Below are positions 1 to 12,608 of a stretch of 64,000 nt of DNA, one piece after another. The notes beneath the pieces are model-generated. The model worked only from the letters and a program-made list of their open reading frames with translations, searched no databases and had not been told where the DNA came from. The DNA is from Allodiplogaster sudhausi (lineage: Eukaryota > Nematoda > Chromadorea > Rhabditida > Diplogasteridae), in contig CALZFC010000268.1 of assembly GCA_945643635.1 (NCBI GenBank), forward strand, positions 417,001 to 481,000, given 5' to 3'. Both the position numbers and the translations under genes were made by a program. Numbering within the stretch: the first letter of the stretch is position 1; every line of letters starts with the position of its first letter.

Positions 1-31
1 GTTAATAATGTTCTTTTTGTTTTCTCTCCAG

Positions 32-1124
32 GCTGCCGCATCGGCCGCCGCTTCGCTCGGTCTCTTCGTGCATCGCAAGCGTTCGTCGCTCGGCTACTGC
101 CCGGATGGCCGCCGCTGCAAGGATGGCCGCGTCCTTGAAGTTGGCTGGCCACTCTCTCTCACTCTCTCTAATCAATCAATACAATCATCTCTAATCAATC
201 AATGTAACGAATCAACAGTCTCAATCGATCAATAACCAAGCAATCAAATCAATATCGATAATCCGACGATTCGTCGACAATCTATTACGAATACGATAGC
301 GAAACAAATATTAGATGATGTGGCGGTTTTTTGGCATGCTGTCGCTACAACTATAATATAATGTTATAATTGCCTTCGTTTTTTTCTTCAGCAGACACCA
401 CCCTCGCAGCTGTGGGACGAGCTGCTCGTGCGCCATTTAGTGGCGCGCATCGGCGACGAGATCCAGAGTCCGGTGGCCGCGACGCCTATCATCGCGAAGC
501 GGTCGTTCGCTTTCGGTCAGTCGGCAGCTTCTGCTACCGTTGCTGAAAATTTTAAAGGCCATTGTATAATCGATCGATAGATCGATATGTCATCATAATA
601 TATAAATATTATTTTTAAAAATTAAATATACATATATTCCTATAGTAGTATATTGTCTCGAATATTGTACATAATATCATTTTAACTTGGCGTAGATCAT
701 ACTAATCCCCTTTCTTCAGACCGCCAAATCTCACAGTCGAATCCGGCGCTGTTTCATCGAGCCGCGTTGCGCGCTTTCGCGAGTCGACGCGTCGCTTCGC
801 GCATCGTCTCTGCACGCACTGCAAGCGTGTTGTAAAGGTAAAAAAAAAACATTGCAAAAGTGGTTGCCCGTGGTCGGCATCGAACCCGGGACCTCTGGAT
901 TGGCAGTGGCGACGTTAACCAATAGGCTATGATAGGAACCGTGCGATGCAACGAAAAAAGAACCGGTTCTTGAGGCAGTCGAACATCGCCAGTCACGCGA
1001 CGACCTGAGCATCGAGCGCGATCGCTCGTCGACGTCCGACTCTCTTTCGGTGTCTGCCAAGTTGGCGGCCGCCGCCGCGTCCCTCTCGGCGCCCAACTCG
1101 ACCCTCGCGCTCTTTCAGCCATGA
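32..1124 (+). CDS. Unidentified multi-exon gene, 3' part (5' end outside window)
   Basis: Four exon-like GC-rich blocks keep one reading frame: 32-139 (after a CTCCAG acceptor), 392-519 or 392-515 (after TTCTTCAG), 720-837 (after TTCTTCAG, strong donor AAAG|GTAAAA) and 975-1124, ending at TGA 1122-1124. Using 519 as the end of the second exon keeps exon 3 open up to its strong donor. Using 515 gives a more natural-looking start of exon 3 but then needs a weak donor near 826 to avoid a TAA. The third block carries a short CxxC pattern (LCTHCKR) in the first model. The last block is Ser-rich and low in complexity (SSTSDSLSVSAK). I do not recognise the family. The 5' end lies before the window. 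Seen: splice signals and open frames. Inferred: that these blocks form one transcript. Confidence 0.45.
872..950 (-). repeat. tRNA-like sequence with A and B boxes (tRNA-derived SINE or tRNA relic)
   Basis: On the minus strand an A-box-like TAGCCTATTGG is followed about 40 bases later by a B-box-like GGTTCGATGCC, the RNA polymerase III internal promoter pair. The whole does not fold into a clean 72-76 nt cloverleaf because the T stem and acceptor stem mispair. A tRNA-derived SINE head or a decayed tRNA is therefore more likely than a working tRNA gene. It sits in an intron of the surrounding plus-strand gene model. Confidence 0.35.
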
Positions 1125-1129
1125 CCCTG

Positions 1130-2136
1130 GGCGCAGGCGTCCAAAGCATCGGCCGCCAACTCTGTCCATCCACGCTCATAGAATACACTGGAAGATATTT
1201 TTTTAACCTGCTCTACAGCTTGTTTTGAAAGATGCAAAAATAACTGAACTATTAGCTTAAAAAAAACAAAATAAATTTCCCTAATTTTTTTTATTCCGTA
1301 CGCCAAATATCTTCTATTCGCCATCAGAAGGCCACGAAACTCGACAGTAATCTTATTGAATTGCTTGTGTCAGGCAAAAAGGCGCGCGAATTCAAACGTG
1401 GGTTTTCTGATATCTTTAAGATGTGCAATCCGTCAAATAGAATTCCGAACATGCTATGCTTCCATAAATGTCTCTTCGAATGTCTGTACCTAAAGGAAAT
1501 AACGCTTTCGCTGTTTATCACTTCGCTCTGCTTCCCTCTTGGCGAATGGTCGCTTTCCTAATCTCTCTAGCTGAAATGGCTGAATTTTCACACAAATATA
1601 CTTGCAATATTACTACAAAATCGATGATAAAAGAGTCTTTTTAAGTCCTAAAATCAAATGCTGCTTTTCGAATTTCTTCGTCTCTTTGTTTTCTTCCTAG
1701 ACTTTGACATATGATTTAAGTACCTATATTTAAGGACGATTGTCAATTGCTTTCTATTTTTTATTATTTATAAGCCTTGTATCATTCTCTGATTCATGTG
1801 ACATTTTCTCCTTAATCATTGATTGGCAGGTGAGAGAATAAAGCACATTTATACTGTTTCATTATATACATACATATAAACACAATGATTTTACTTTTTA
1901 TTAATTGAATAAGGGGGGGGGGGGCTTAGGCTGCAGAATTACAAGCACAGTAATTAATATACTTAAATAACCGAAAAATATTGTTGTAAATCTGGGATAA
2001 TTTAAACAACAACCGGAAGTTGTCTGCCGTTACTCCACTTTCTAATTTCACACCCTGAAAACCCGTAAAGATAGAGAGAGAAAGAGAGAAGAAGAGGAAT
2101 GAGTAAGAATGAGACAAAAAAAGGAGATAGAGAAGA

Positions 2137-2197
<61 letters not shown>

Positions 2198-2400
2198 GAA
2201 GAGCACAATTTGTGGAAAGGACAAATTAGTAGTGTTCTTGCAAATTTTCTTGAACAAAAACTCATTCGCATGATAAACCCTTGCAAATTTTTAGTTCTCA
2301 TTCTTTTTTCAAAGGAACTACTCAAAATAAGCATCAATTTACTGCATATTAGTTCTTTAGATATCTCTCTTAATAAATGTTGTGGCTTCTTTTGTTCTTG
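1130..2400. other. Intergenic stretch with poly-G run and GA tract
   Basis: AT-rich sequence with no exon I can defend. It holds a 13-base G run at about 1911-1923 and an imperfect GA tract at about 2075-2205. Short open frames on both strands here come mainly from the simple repeats. Confidence 0.6.
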
Positions 2401-2408
2401 CCACACAG

Positions 2409-2509
2409 GCAGCCTGTGCTTCAAACACATTCCGGTGTCGCACTCGTTGAAACATCAGCGCCCGATACCGGCCGAGTTTGACTTCTCGCTTGATCGCCGC
2501 GAACTGTGA
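2409..2509 (+). CDS. Orphan 3'-terminal exon of a plus-strand gene
   Basis: After a clear acceptor (CCACACAG) an open block of natural composition runs to TGA at 2507-2509, ending in AEFDFSLDRREL. Incoming phase is 1. No upstream partner exon with that phase is certain. It could be an alternative last exon of the gene ending at 1124 or the end of another gene. It converges on the unc-4 gene on the opposite strand. Confidence 0.35.
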
Positions 2510-2682
2510 TGCCTACGGGCTGCGTGATCGAGAAGAGTGGCAGCATGAAGGGCGACAAATTCTTGCATGCCTTAATGTGGAAAAAATAGGATATTAATAA
2601 TATGCGCATTTAGTTCTAACAAATAGCTGTTTTTCACGTATTAATTGCTAGGTTTATTGAAAGAGTATTTATGTACGTTAGA

Positions 2683-2793
2683 TTAATCAATTAAAGCCTT
2701 TCTGCCTATTACAGTGGCGTCTCTCTCACTGATGCTCCCTCGCCCTTGTGTCAGGCTTCTTGCCTGGATACAAGGGCGAAAGAGAGAGAAAAC

Positions 2794-2829
<36 letters not shown>

Positions 2830-3338
2830 AAGAGAAAGAGAGGGATAGAGTTAGTCAGAGTAAGGGAGAGTAAGAGTGAGAGAGAGAGTGTGTGATAGAG
2901 AGAGTGAGTGAGTGGGAGAGGGTGAGAGAGATAGAGACCTGAACACGCGGATACTTTGCGTTTGGACGACGGCCGCGTGGAACGCGAGACGCGGCGAGCA
3001 GACGCTCAATCGAGAAGTCGCCGCCGCGGTCCTTAACACAAAATTTTTTTCGTTAATTATTATTTTTAAATTTTAATTAATTCATTAACTAATTAATTAA
3101 TTAGATAGAAATTAAAATTAGGACGATATTCTTTTATTAATGATTTTGTTGGTTTAAAAAAATAAATGGTAGCGTTAGAAATAACGTGCGGCTTTAGCTC
3201 ACTCTCACATATGTATGTGAGCAAAAGATAGCGACTTCAAGCTGGACAAACTGATTGTGAGGGAGCAAGAAGGAAGGAAAGAGAGGGAGAGAGAGAGAGA
3301 GAAATAGAGAGACAGAAATAGAGACAGAAAAAGACAGT

Positions 3339-3374
<36 letters not shown>

Positions 3375-3394
3375 TAGAGACAGAAAAAGACAGT

Positions 3395-3444
<50 letters not shown>

Positions 3445-4865
3445 GAGAGAGAAACATCCTCCTACCGTAACCGTTCGTTCCTCGACCGCATTTGTGGCCG
3501 TAGTCATGGTTGCAGAGGTGCCATCCTCACCGCCAGCCTCCTCTCCTCCTCCTCCACCCCCTCCTCCTCGCCTGCTCTGCTCCCTCTTCCGCCATTTGGC
3601 GCGCCGGTTTTGGAACCATACCTGAAGCGAGGGGGGCCGTGTTTTGTTTCTATTCTTTTAAATCTATTTTAGTAAGTTATTTTAACATAATTAGAATGAG
3701 AATGGTCACTGGAAACTTTGAAAACAATTATTTAAAAAAAAAACTTTTTTATCTTCTTCTAATTAACAGTCCGAATTGGCCGCATTAGCATCATTCTAAA
3801 CTTCTTTGATTTGTTGGCGCCAGGGAGAGGAAGGTTTTAATAACTTCCAATTATAGTGGGGCTTTCCTTGCTCCAATGAAACGGAGCCTTCCTGGGCTCA
3901 AATTTCCGAGTCATATAGAGCAGGGGTGTATCGGAATTCCGAATTCCGAATTCCGACCTTTTTCTCTTCCGAATTCCGAATTCCGTTATGAAAATTTTTA
4001 TTCCGATACATCCCTGATATAGAGGGGGCTGCTAACTTGTACGCGTGACTCGAGCAGCTCGAGCCGGAGCGCGAGCGACTCCCTCATGAAGACGTCCGGG
4101 TAGTGGGTGGCCTTCAAAGAACCATAAATACAAATTTTAAATTCGCGCCTTTTTGCCTGAGACAATAAGACGGGAGAGAGAGCATGTGTTTTAGAGAGAC
4201 TCCGACTACAATACTCAAGAAAAGTAATTCTCATAATAATTATGAATGAATGAATTTATTACGGTATAGCAAGTATACACGTGGTAAACAATTAATAATT
4301 ATAGTAATTATAATAGGCAAATATATAATAGGCAAATCTATACGGCCGAACACTAACTAAAAAATAAGATAACAAAGAAAAGAAATTAAGGGAGAAATAA
4401 CGATGAGTTCTTATAAAGCTTATTGAATGCAGATGGGGCCCTTACGAAAAAGGAGTGAGATCGAGATTTGAGTCTGGATGTGGGTACTTGAAGCTTAAAA
4501 CTGAGACCGCGTGTTCTAGAATGTTGAAAAACAAGGTAATGAGGGTTCTTGCGGGACAAATAGCAACGACCAAAAATAAGCTTACGTAGGATATCCAGGT
4601 CTCTATTTTCGCGCCGAGATTTAAGGGATGGCAAGGAGAGCTTGAGGTTTCTGTTTTGATTATTGAGTTTCGTGCACCTTTAACGGCGTCTCTTGCTCCC
4701 TTTTCATGCCTATTTTCCGGCCCTTTTCCCGCCTTTTTTCCCCACCCTTTTTTCCCGCCTACTCCTAACCTCAAAGGCGTTCTCGAGCTCTTCCAGCTGC
4801 CAGCCCGTGAAGTTGGTGCGTGTTCGGCGGCGCTTGCTGCTCTCTAGGACGCCTGAATGAGAAAT

Positions 4866-4908
<43 letters not shown>

Positions 4909-5881
4909 ACATATAATAATAGCATTTGCGTCCACAACTTGCTATTATTATGAAGAATCATACATTGACTAAGAGTAATTCCATTATTTGAGCGGGTATT
5001 GTTGCACAGATAACGAAATGAAATGTAAAATGTTTCAAAAACCGATCAGAGAAAGAGAGTGAGAGAGAGTGAGAGAGAGTGAGAGAGAGTGAGAGAGAGA
5101 GTGAGAGAGTGAGAGAGAGTGAGAGAGAGTGAGAGAGAGTGAGAGAGAGTGAGAGAGAGTGAGAGAGAGTGTGAGAGAGTGAGAGAGAGTGAGAGAGAGT
5201 GAGAGAGAGAGTGAGAGAGAGTGAGAGAGAGAGTGAGAGAGTGAGAGAGAGTGAGAGAGAGTGAGAGAGAGTGGAGAGAGTGAGAGAGAGTGAGAGAGAG
5301 TGTGAGAGAGTGAGAGAGAGTGAGAGAGAGTGAGAGAGAGTGAGAGAGAGTGAGAGAGAGAGTGTGAGAGTGAGAGAGAGTGAGAGAGAGAGTGAGAGAG
5401 AGTGAGAGAGAGAGTGAGAGAGAGTGAGAGAGAGTGAGAGAGAGTGAGAGAGAGTGAGAGAGAGTGAGAGAGAGTGAGAGAGAGTGTGAGAGAGTGAGAG
5501 AGAGTGAGAGAGAGTGAGAGAGAGTGAGAGAGAGTGAGAGAGAGTGAGAGAGAGTGAGAGAGAGTGTGAGAGAGTGAGAGAGAGTGAGAGAGAGTGAGAG
5601 AGAGTGAGAGAGAGTGTGAGAGAGTGAGAGAGAGTGAGAGAGAGAGTGAGAGAGAGTGAGAGAGAGTGAGAGAGAGAGTGAGAGAGTGAGAGAGAGTGAG
5701 AGAGAGTGAGAGAGAGTGAGAGAGAGTGAGAGAGAGTGTGAGAGAGTGAGAGAGAGTGAGAGAGAGAGTGCGAGATCGTAGGTCCACCTCGAACACTCCT
5801 CGATGTCGCACGCTCCTCTGCTACTTCGCCATCTGACGAAAAATCAGCAGGAGTAGGAGACGAAGCGGAGCTGGAAAGATT

Positions 5882-5926
<45 letters not shown>

Positions 5927-6594
5927 ACAGTTAGAATAATAGAGAGAAAGAGATTACAACTGACAATGAGAGTCAGCTGGAGAATGGGAGAGAGACAGAG
6001 AGAACGAGAAGGGAGAGAGAAACGGAGTGAGAGAGAGAGAGTGGGAGACAGATAGAGAAAGAAAGAGAGAGGGAGAGAGAGATAGAGGAAGATAGCGTGA
6101 GAATGAGAGAGAGAGAGAGAGAGAAAGAGAGAGCGACGTACTCATCCATATCGTCACCGGCGTTGCTCGGCTGGTCCATGTCAGTGTCATCGCAGCAGAC
6201 ACCTTCCACATCGGAAGCTGCCGCTGATGCGGTAGCAGCCAAGGCAACCGTTAGGGCTGAGAGAGGAGCAGAGAGATAGAGAGAGACTAGTAAGAAAAAG
6301 AGAGAAAGAGAAAAGAGAACGATAGAGAGAAGAAGAGAATGAGAAAGAGAAAGAGGGAGAGTGGTAAGAAAAAGAGAATCGGAGAATTAGAACGAATGAG
6401 AGCGAGAGAAAGAATTGAAAGAGAAATTAGAGAAAAATGAGAGAGTGCGAGATAGAGAGAGAGAGAGAGATTAGAGAAAGAGTGAGTGAAGGTTGACAGA
6501 GAATCAAAGAAAGTTCTCACGAACCATTGACGCCGAGTTGCGCCTTGAGATACTCTGCCCAGAGGCCGCCGATTTCTCTGCCGGCACTTTCCAT
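2683..6594 (-). CDS. unc-4: unc-4/UNCX-type paired-like homeodomain transcription factor
   Basis: Eight exons, read 6594-6525, 6256-6142, 5870-5788, 4852-4770, 4111-4037, 3621-3466, 3031-2939 and 2763-2683, join with consistent phases into about 251 codons. The homeodomain is split over three exons. The first ends in RRTRTNFTGWQLEELENAFE, the second holds THYPDVFMRESLALRLELLE, and the third opens with VWFQNRRAKWRK, the recognition helix. The NFTGWQLEELE and YPDVFMRE signatures are those of the UNC-4/UNCX group, nuclear DNA-binding regulators that set neuron identity; in C. elegans UNC-4 works as a repressor in motor neurons. A poly-Gly/Glu segment follows the homeodomain, and exon 7 holds FSIERLL. 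The N-terminal exons are Asp/Ser-rich, with ATG at 6592-6594. The homeodomain exons are certain. The first three are supported by phase only, and the last exon is weak. Introns are filled with CT-rich (sense) tracts and one hAT MITE. Confidence 0.88.
3261..3452. repeat. GA microsatellite with GACAGAAA units in unc-4 intron
   Basis: An interrupted GA tract with repeated AGACAGAAA insertions, lying between the third homeodomain exon and the next exon. On the coding strand it is a long pyrimidine tract. A similar tract at about 2781-2936 fills the next intron. Confidence 0.9.
3921..4016. mobile_element. 96-bp hAT-type MITE with perfect 8-bp target duplication
   Basis: Terminal inverted repeats of 17 bases (CAGGGGTGTATCGGAAT and its complement) bound a 96-bp element filled with GAATTCCG units. 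It is flanked by identical 8-bp copies of ATATAGAG at 3913-3920 and 4017-4024. CAGGGGTG ends and an 8-bp duplication are hAT hallmarks. It has no coding capacity and lies in an unc-4 intron, 20 bases from the donor of the second homeodomain exon at 4037. Confidence 0.93.
5047..5770. repeat. 730-bp satellite-like array of GAGAGAGAGT units in unc-4 intron
   Basis: An almost pure array of GAGAGAGAGT variants (10-bp units with occasional GTGTGAGAGA and 12-bp units) in the intron between the exon ending at 5788 and the first homeodomain exon. The long open frame across it on the minus strand (Leu/Ser/Thr repeats) is a composition artefact. Confidence 0.93.
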
Positions 6595-6619
6595 TTCTGA
6601 AAAAAGGGTGGTGGGAACA

Positions 6620-7153
6620 AAACAAATGTTTAGTGGACTTCGAACAAGGCGATCACCGAAAAATTGTATAAGATTTCAAATCATCACGCGGCCCTTCGAA
6701 CTCTCATTAGGACATGCTATGTATGTATTTTCACGCAGCACGATTTTATACCATAAGAATTATGCGCAGGGTAAACGCGGCAATTTCAAACCGCATTAAT
6801 TATTTTTTTTGGAATTCGTCCTTCTTTAATGGAAGAGCAAACTTATTGCTATTTTACCGCTAAAATCATTCGCATTGAAAGAGTAAAGTCCATTCTTTCG
6901 AGTTCGCTCACTTTTCCCCAAACAAATTACGATTGAACATATGCACTAAAAATATAGAATATAAAACAGGACGAATCGTAGGCCATTTTCTGTAGCCGCA
7001 AATGGAAGCCGCCTAAGGGATGCTTCAAACGAATAGCGTTGGAGTGAATTCTTTTACGGTGTGCCATTTTCTCTCTCTCGCGCTCTCTCTCTCTCTTTCT
7101 CTCTCGCTCTCTCTCGCTCTCCCTTGCTCTCTCTCCTTTTTCCTTTTCTCTCT

Positions 7154-7189
<36 letters not shown>

Positions 7190-8270
7190 GAGAGAGATAG
7201 CGAGAGATAGAGAGAGAGAGAGTGAGAGAGAGATAGCGAGAGATAGAGAGAGAGAGAGATCCTAAGCACCGCCCACTCTTACGACACAGCTGCCAATAGG
7301 AAAGCAGCAGGCCAGCTACCAGCCGCTTGAGGGGGGGGGTCGGAGAGGATGTAAAAGGAGGAGCTAAACGATTCGAAGCAATTGTCAAGGAGGCATTTTC
7401 TCGGCCGCGCTCAATACATAAGACAAATAAGACATCCACTACGAATATATGTAGCCAACTTGTTACTAAAATGAAAATAACGTATGGTCTATATATGTAA
7501 GTAAGTGTTTATATACTTATTTTATAGATATAAATACAATACCATTTATGAGGCGCTTGTTGACCTTGGAAGGGCAAAGATTGCTATATATGTATATACA
7601 ATTGAATGCTTGGCGGGGGAAAAAGTCTTCAATGGTCAAGTGTCGCCATATTTGACACGCTACAGTCAACTACTCATCAACGGCTGCTCTCGGTAGAAAC
7701 CGCTATGATGGCTGGTGAAAATAGTATTTTTCCTAATTTCCGTAGGGCCCCTTCGACGAAATCACCGATGCCCATCGATCGCCCACGTCCATTTGACAGA
7801 TCCCTTTTGCATTCCATCAGCATATTGGCTCGACTAGCGAATAAACCGTTGAAAAGAGCGGATTTTGGAAGAAGTTGGAAACCCATTTCTCACATGAAAA
7901 CAAAGTCAGAAAAGTACTTTTTTTTCTTAAGAAACATCATTTATGCTCAAATGTGGTTGATAAAAGATGCTAATGTTTAATACGTAATATCTGTAGCATT
8001 GCGCCTCGGACATAGAATGTGTAGATAAAGGAATTGGGAGGCCTCATTTTGCCTTATGAATCGGGCTATAGCAAATGCCACTTTGGCCTCATCGCGATGT
8101 TCTTGATAATTAGACTCGTTGGTAGCTCCTATCTCTCTGAGCTCTCTCTCTCTTCTCTCTCCTCTCTCTCTCTCCTTTTCTCTCTCACACTCTCTCTCTC
8201 TATCCCTCTCAATCTCCCTCTCTCTTTCTCTCTTTCTCTCTCTCTCTTTCTCTCTCTCTCTTTCTGTCTT

Positions 8271-8317
<47 letters not shown>

Positions 8318-9262
8318 CTCTCTCTCGCTCTCTCTCTCTCCTCTCTCTCGCTCTCTCTCTCCTCTCTCTCGTTCTCTCTCTCTCTCTCTCTCTCTCTTTC
8401 CATCCCGAGCCCGGTTCGTAAATCGGATATGAAATGGCGCCTGGGGCATCTTCCAGATAGGCGAGAGGGAGGAGTGACTCTTCACGAAAATGTAAATGAC
8501 TGCTGCCATGCCCAGGGGGCATTTCCAGGAGAGTCGAGAAGAGATAATAGACTGCGAGAGAGAGAGGGGAGAGAGAGAGAGTGGGAGAGGGAGAGAGAGG
8601 GAGAGAGAGGGAGAGAGAAAGAGGGAACGAGAGAGAGGGAGGGAGTGAGAGAGAGGGAGAGAGAGAGGGAGAGAGAGAAAAAGAGTGCGAGAAGGAGAGA
8701 GAGAGCGAGAGAGTGAGAGAGAGAGAAGGATGGAGAGCGAGAGAGAGGGAGAGAGAGTATAAGAGAGCGATAGGAAGAGAGAGGGAGAGGGAGCGAGAGA
8801 GAGAGGGAGAGAGAGAGGAGAGAGAGAGACGTGAAATAATGACGAAGACAGCCACTGGCAACATGTGATGATCATCAATCATTGTGTGTGGTGGCCATTC
8901 ACATTTTCCGATTGTGTGAAATGCGCGAAAAAGGGGCGGACTGAAGAGAGAAATTAGCAAGGAGGAGGAGGAAGATTGCCGAAAATTGTATGAAATTGTA
9001 ATTTGTTTTGGCTTTTCGTTTTTTGTATCTAATAAATAAATACAAGCACAGAATTGGCTAAAGATATCAATTTAATCAATTATTTCAAAAATTTATGTAT
9101 ATTAATCCGTAGACATATGAATGTTCCAAAATCACATGGTTTTATATTCAACATGAGATATTTTGTTATTTTATATTTCACGATGAATTGGCATTGCCTG
9201 GCAATATATTGAAAGATAGAGTGAGAACGCGAGACAAAAGAGTAAGAGAGGGGGATCGAGAT

Positions 9263-9313
<51 letters not shown>

Positions 9314-9665
9314 AAGAGACAGAGAGAGAAAAGAGAGAAAGAAAGGGAGGCATAATGAGAGAAAGAGATAGAGGGAGGGATCGAGATAAAGGGAAAGAGT
9401 TTGAGAAAGAAAGAGAGAGAGAAAGAGAGAGAGAGAAAAGAGAGGAACAGAGAGAGAGAGACATAGACAGAAAGAGAGAGAGTGAGAATGAGAGAAAGAA
9501 AACTGATGAAATTGATGCTGTGAATATTTGTGCCTTGAGCTAATACATGAGCACTTTTTTTTCCATATAAGCCGACTCAATTTGCGACCGTTTTGCATTT
9601 CTTCTTCCCTCAAAATACGGCAGCATGGCAGCGGAAGAACATTAATTCGTTTTGGAGCACAGCCG

Positions 9666-9705
<40 letters not shown>

Positions 9706-10291
9706 TCTCTCTCTCTCTCTTTCTCTCCCTCTCTCTCTTTCTCGCTCTCTCTATCTTGTTTTCTATTTTCCCCTCCATCTCTCTCTCTCTCTCTCTCCCT
9801 CTTCTCTCCGGCTATCTCTCATCCATTCCATCTCATCACTCTCTCTCTCTCTCTCATAGGTTCCTATTTTTCTCTAGTTTTTTCTCGCGCTCTCTCCATC
9901 TTTCTCTCTCTCTCAATCCTTTGTTACAACAGCAGTCTCTTCTCCTCTCCTGATACGGTCTCTAAGAATTTCAACTTTTTATCTGCTTGTCTCTCGTCTT
10001 CTCCCTATCTCTCTTTCCCTGTAACTCACGCACTCTCTCTCTCTCTTGCCCTCTCTCTCTCTCCTCCTCTCTCTCTTTCTCTCTCTGACTCTCTCGTTCG
10101 CTCGCCCCCCTACCACCATCTCCACTTCTAGTCCAATTCATTTCTCGGTCCTCTCCCTTTCAGCTCCTCATATCCGTTTTCTTCACCAAATACGAGACGC
10201 TTGTTTGCCCATCTTCTTCTTGCTATCGAAGATGACTTCTAACTCATCTAAATTCAAATGAATTGGCGCGAAAGATAAAATTTCACTCATC

Positions 10292-10370
<79 letters not shown>

Positions 10371-10551
10371 CTCTCTCCCTCTTTCGATCTCTCTCTCTCT
10401 CTCTCCCTTTCTCTCTCTCTCTCGCCATATTTTCGCCATCTCTCCCACTCTCTACATCTTTGGAATATTGCCATTACAAATGGGTAAAAGCCATTTTCAA
10501 GAACGCAATGAATTTCTTTATACGATAGGTATTCTGTACACTACAAACTCA

Positions 10552-10597
<46 letters not shown>

Positions 10598-12562
10598 CAA
10601 GAAATTAGTAAGCGGGAAAGATAAAGATACAGGATAAAGGAAGAGACAAAGAGAGGCAACAGCAAAGGCAAGAGAAGAGGAGAAGAGAGAGAGAGAAACA
10701 GAGAGAGATAGAGATAATGAAGGGTGAGAGTGAGACAGAGAGTTAGAGAGTGAGAGAGGAGAGAGAGAGATAGATTGAAAATGTGCGCGAGAAAGTGATT
10801 GACGGCCCGGATACGGCCTGTTGACATTGGCTGCCAGCAGTCATGTCGAAATGGGAAGAGAATGAGATGCAATTGGTGAAGATAGAGGAGAGAGAGAGAA
10901 GAGAGAGAGAGTGAGAAGAGAGAGAGAAGAGAAAAAGAGAGACAGGGTGAGAGGGAGAAAGAAAAGGAGAATAGAGTGAGAAAAGATGAGGGAGAGATAA
11001 AGAGTATAGCAGAAAAAAGAGAGAGATAGAGCGAGAGAGAGAGAGAGAGAGAGAAAGGGGAGAGCGAAAAGAGATAGAGATGTGAAAAGAGACGAGAGAA
11101 GTAGAGCTAGAGTTGGGGAGAGAGAAGAGAGTGAAGAGATATTGAGAGAGGGAAAGTGAGATTAAGAGAAATTTATTTCAAAGAATCGGTTGCACAGTAA
11201 AAACTGTTGATAGAAAAAACGACGGAGGGTGCGGAAGGGATTTTGACAGAAATTGAAATGGAACGAGGGAGAGAGTTTACAATATAACTTTATAAACCAA
11301 CAATAATTTTTAAAGTAACCCGCGGCGCGGGACTTTAATAGAGTTAAGAATTTCACAGACTGATGAAAATTAAAAATTTATTTACAAGCTGTCCTAAAAT
11401 GAAACAATTACATTTTTGCCACTGAATTGGTCGGTCACCACGTATTTATACAGAAATAAATGTAACATGATCAATATATGCTATAACAATATAGCTGGAG
11501 TGATTTTGTCTTCAAGTGTTTGTTCGTGAATTGAAATACGTCAAAAGGCAATGGTTCTCTAACTATTTCCAAAACATTTTGTAAAATAAGAATCCGGATT
11601 GAATGGAAATGAGTAGATTTTGAACGGCAACTCTCCTATAATTTTTTTCGGTGATCGCCCTCCTTAAAGGAGACAGAAGAATCATGGAGTGAGAGACAGA
11701 CGGGAGAGCGAGACAGAAGAGAGAGAGAGAGACAGAGAGAGAAGAGAGAGACAGAAGAGAGAGAGGGAGACAGAAGACAGAGAAAGAGAAAGAGTGAGAG
11801 AGAGAGAGAGAGAGAGTGGGCAGAGGGTGTGGAGACACCAACTCCCAATGATCCATTAATTCTCATTTTGATAGTGTGCCCCATTATGAAAGAGTTATAG
11901 CTCGCGACTCGCGCGCGACCTGCAGCCTGGAGGATATTTGTACGCCGAGATGCCTTTCTCTTACGAGTTCTATTCATGGCTCTCTCTATCTCTCTTTCTC
12001 TCTTTCTCCTTCTCTCTCTCTCTCTCTGTCCATCATGAGACGAAATGGCAACTTTATCTTTCTCTTCCTCGCACTCTCTCTTTCCTTGCTTATTAGAAGT
12101 TGACGAGCCCCCAGGGGTCAGTTGCCTCAAGATAGAAACATAGAGAACGAGAGAGAGAGATAGAGAGAGAGAGAGCGAGAGCGAAAAGAGAGAGAGGGGA
12201 AAGAGAAAGAGAGAGAGAGAGAAAGAGAAAAGGAGAGAAAGAGAAAAGGAGAGAAAGAGAGAAGGAGAGAAAGAGAAAGAGAGTGAGCGAGAGAGAGAAA
12301 GAAAGAGAGGAAAAGAGAGAGAGAGAGCGAGTTAGACAGCCCACCAAATCAATCTCCTCTCCCCTCCATCTCTCCACTACGATAGGAAGAAGCCTGACAC
12401 ATACACACACAACATTAAGCGGACATCATCCATTTTGGTGCTCCAGTGGCATTACTTTGTCTCTTTCTCTCATTCTCTCTCTCTGTATCTCTCTCACTCT
12501 CTCTCGCTCTTTCTCGCTCCCCCTCTCTCTTCCTCTTTCTCAATAACTCTCTCTCTCACTCA

Positions 12563-12608
<46 letters not shown>

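Noticed and set aside
5035..5811. 258-codon minus-strand open frame of Leu/Ser/Thr repeats
   Set aside because: It is the translation of a GAGAGAGAGT satellite inside an unc-4 intron; only the exon piece from 5788 to 5870 at its edge is coding.
7977..8960. Long Leu/Ser or Arg/Glu frames on both strands
   Set aside because: Produced by opposed CT and GA microsatellites; no motif, start or splice context supports coding.
9080..9778. 232-codon minus-strand frame with charged repeats
   Set aside because: GA/CT tract translation with AT-rich ends; no recognisable domain.
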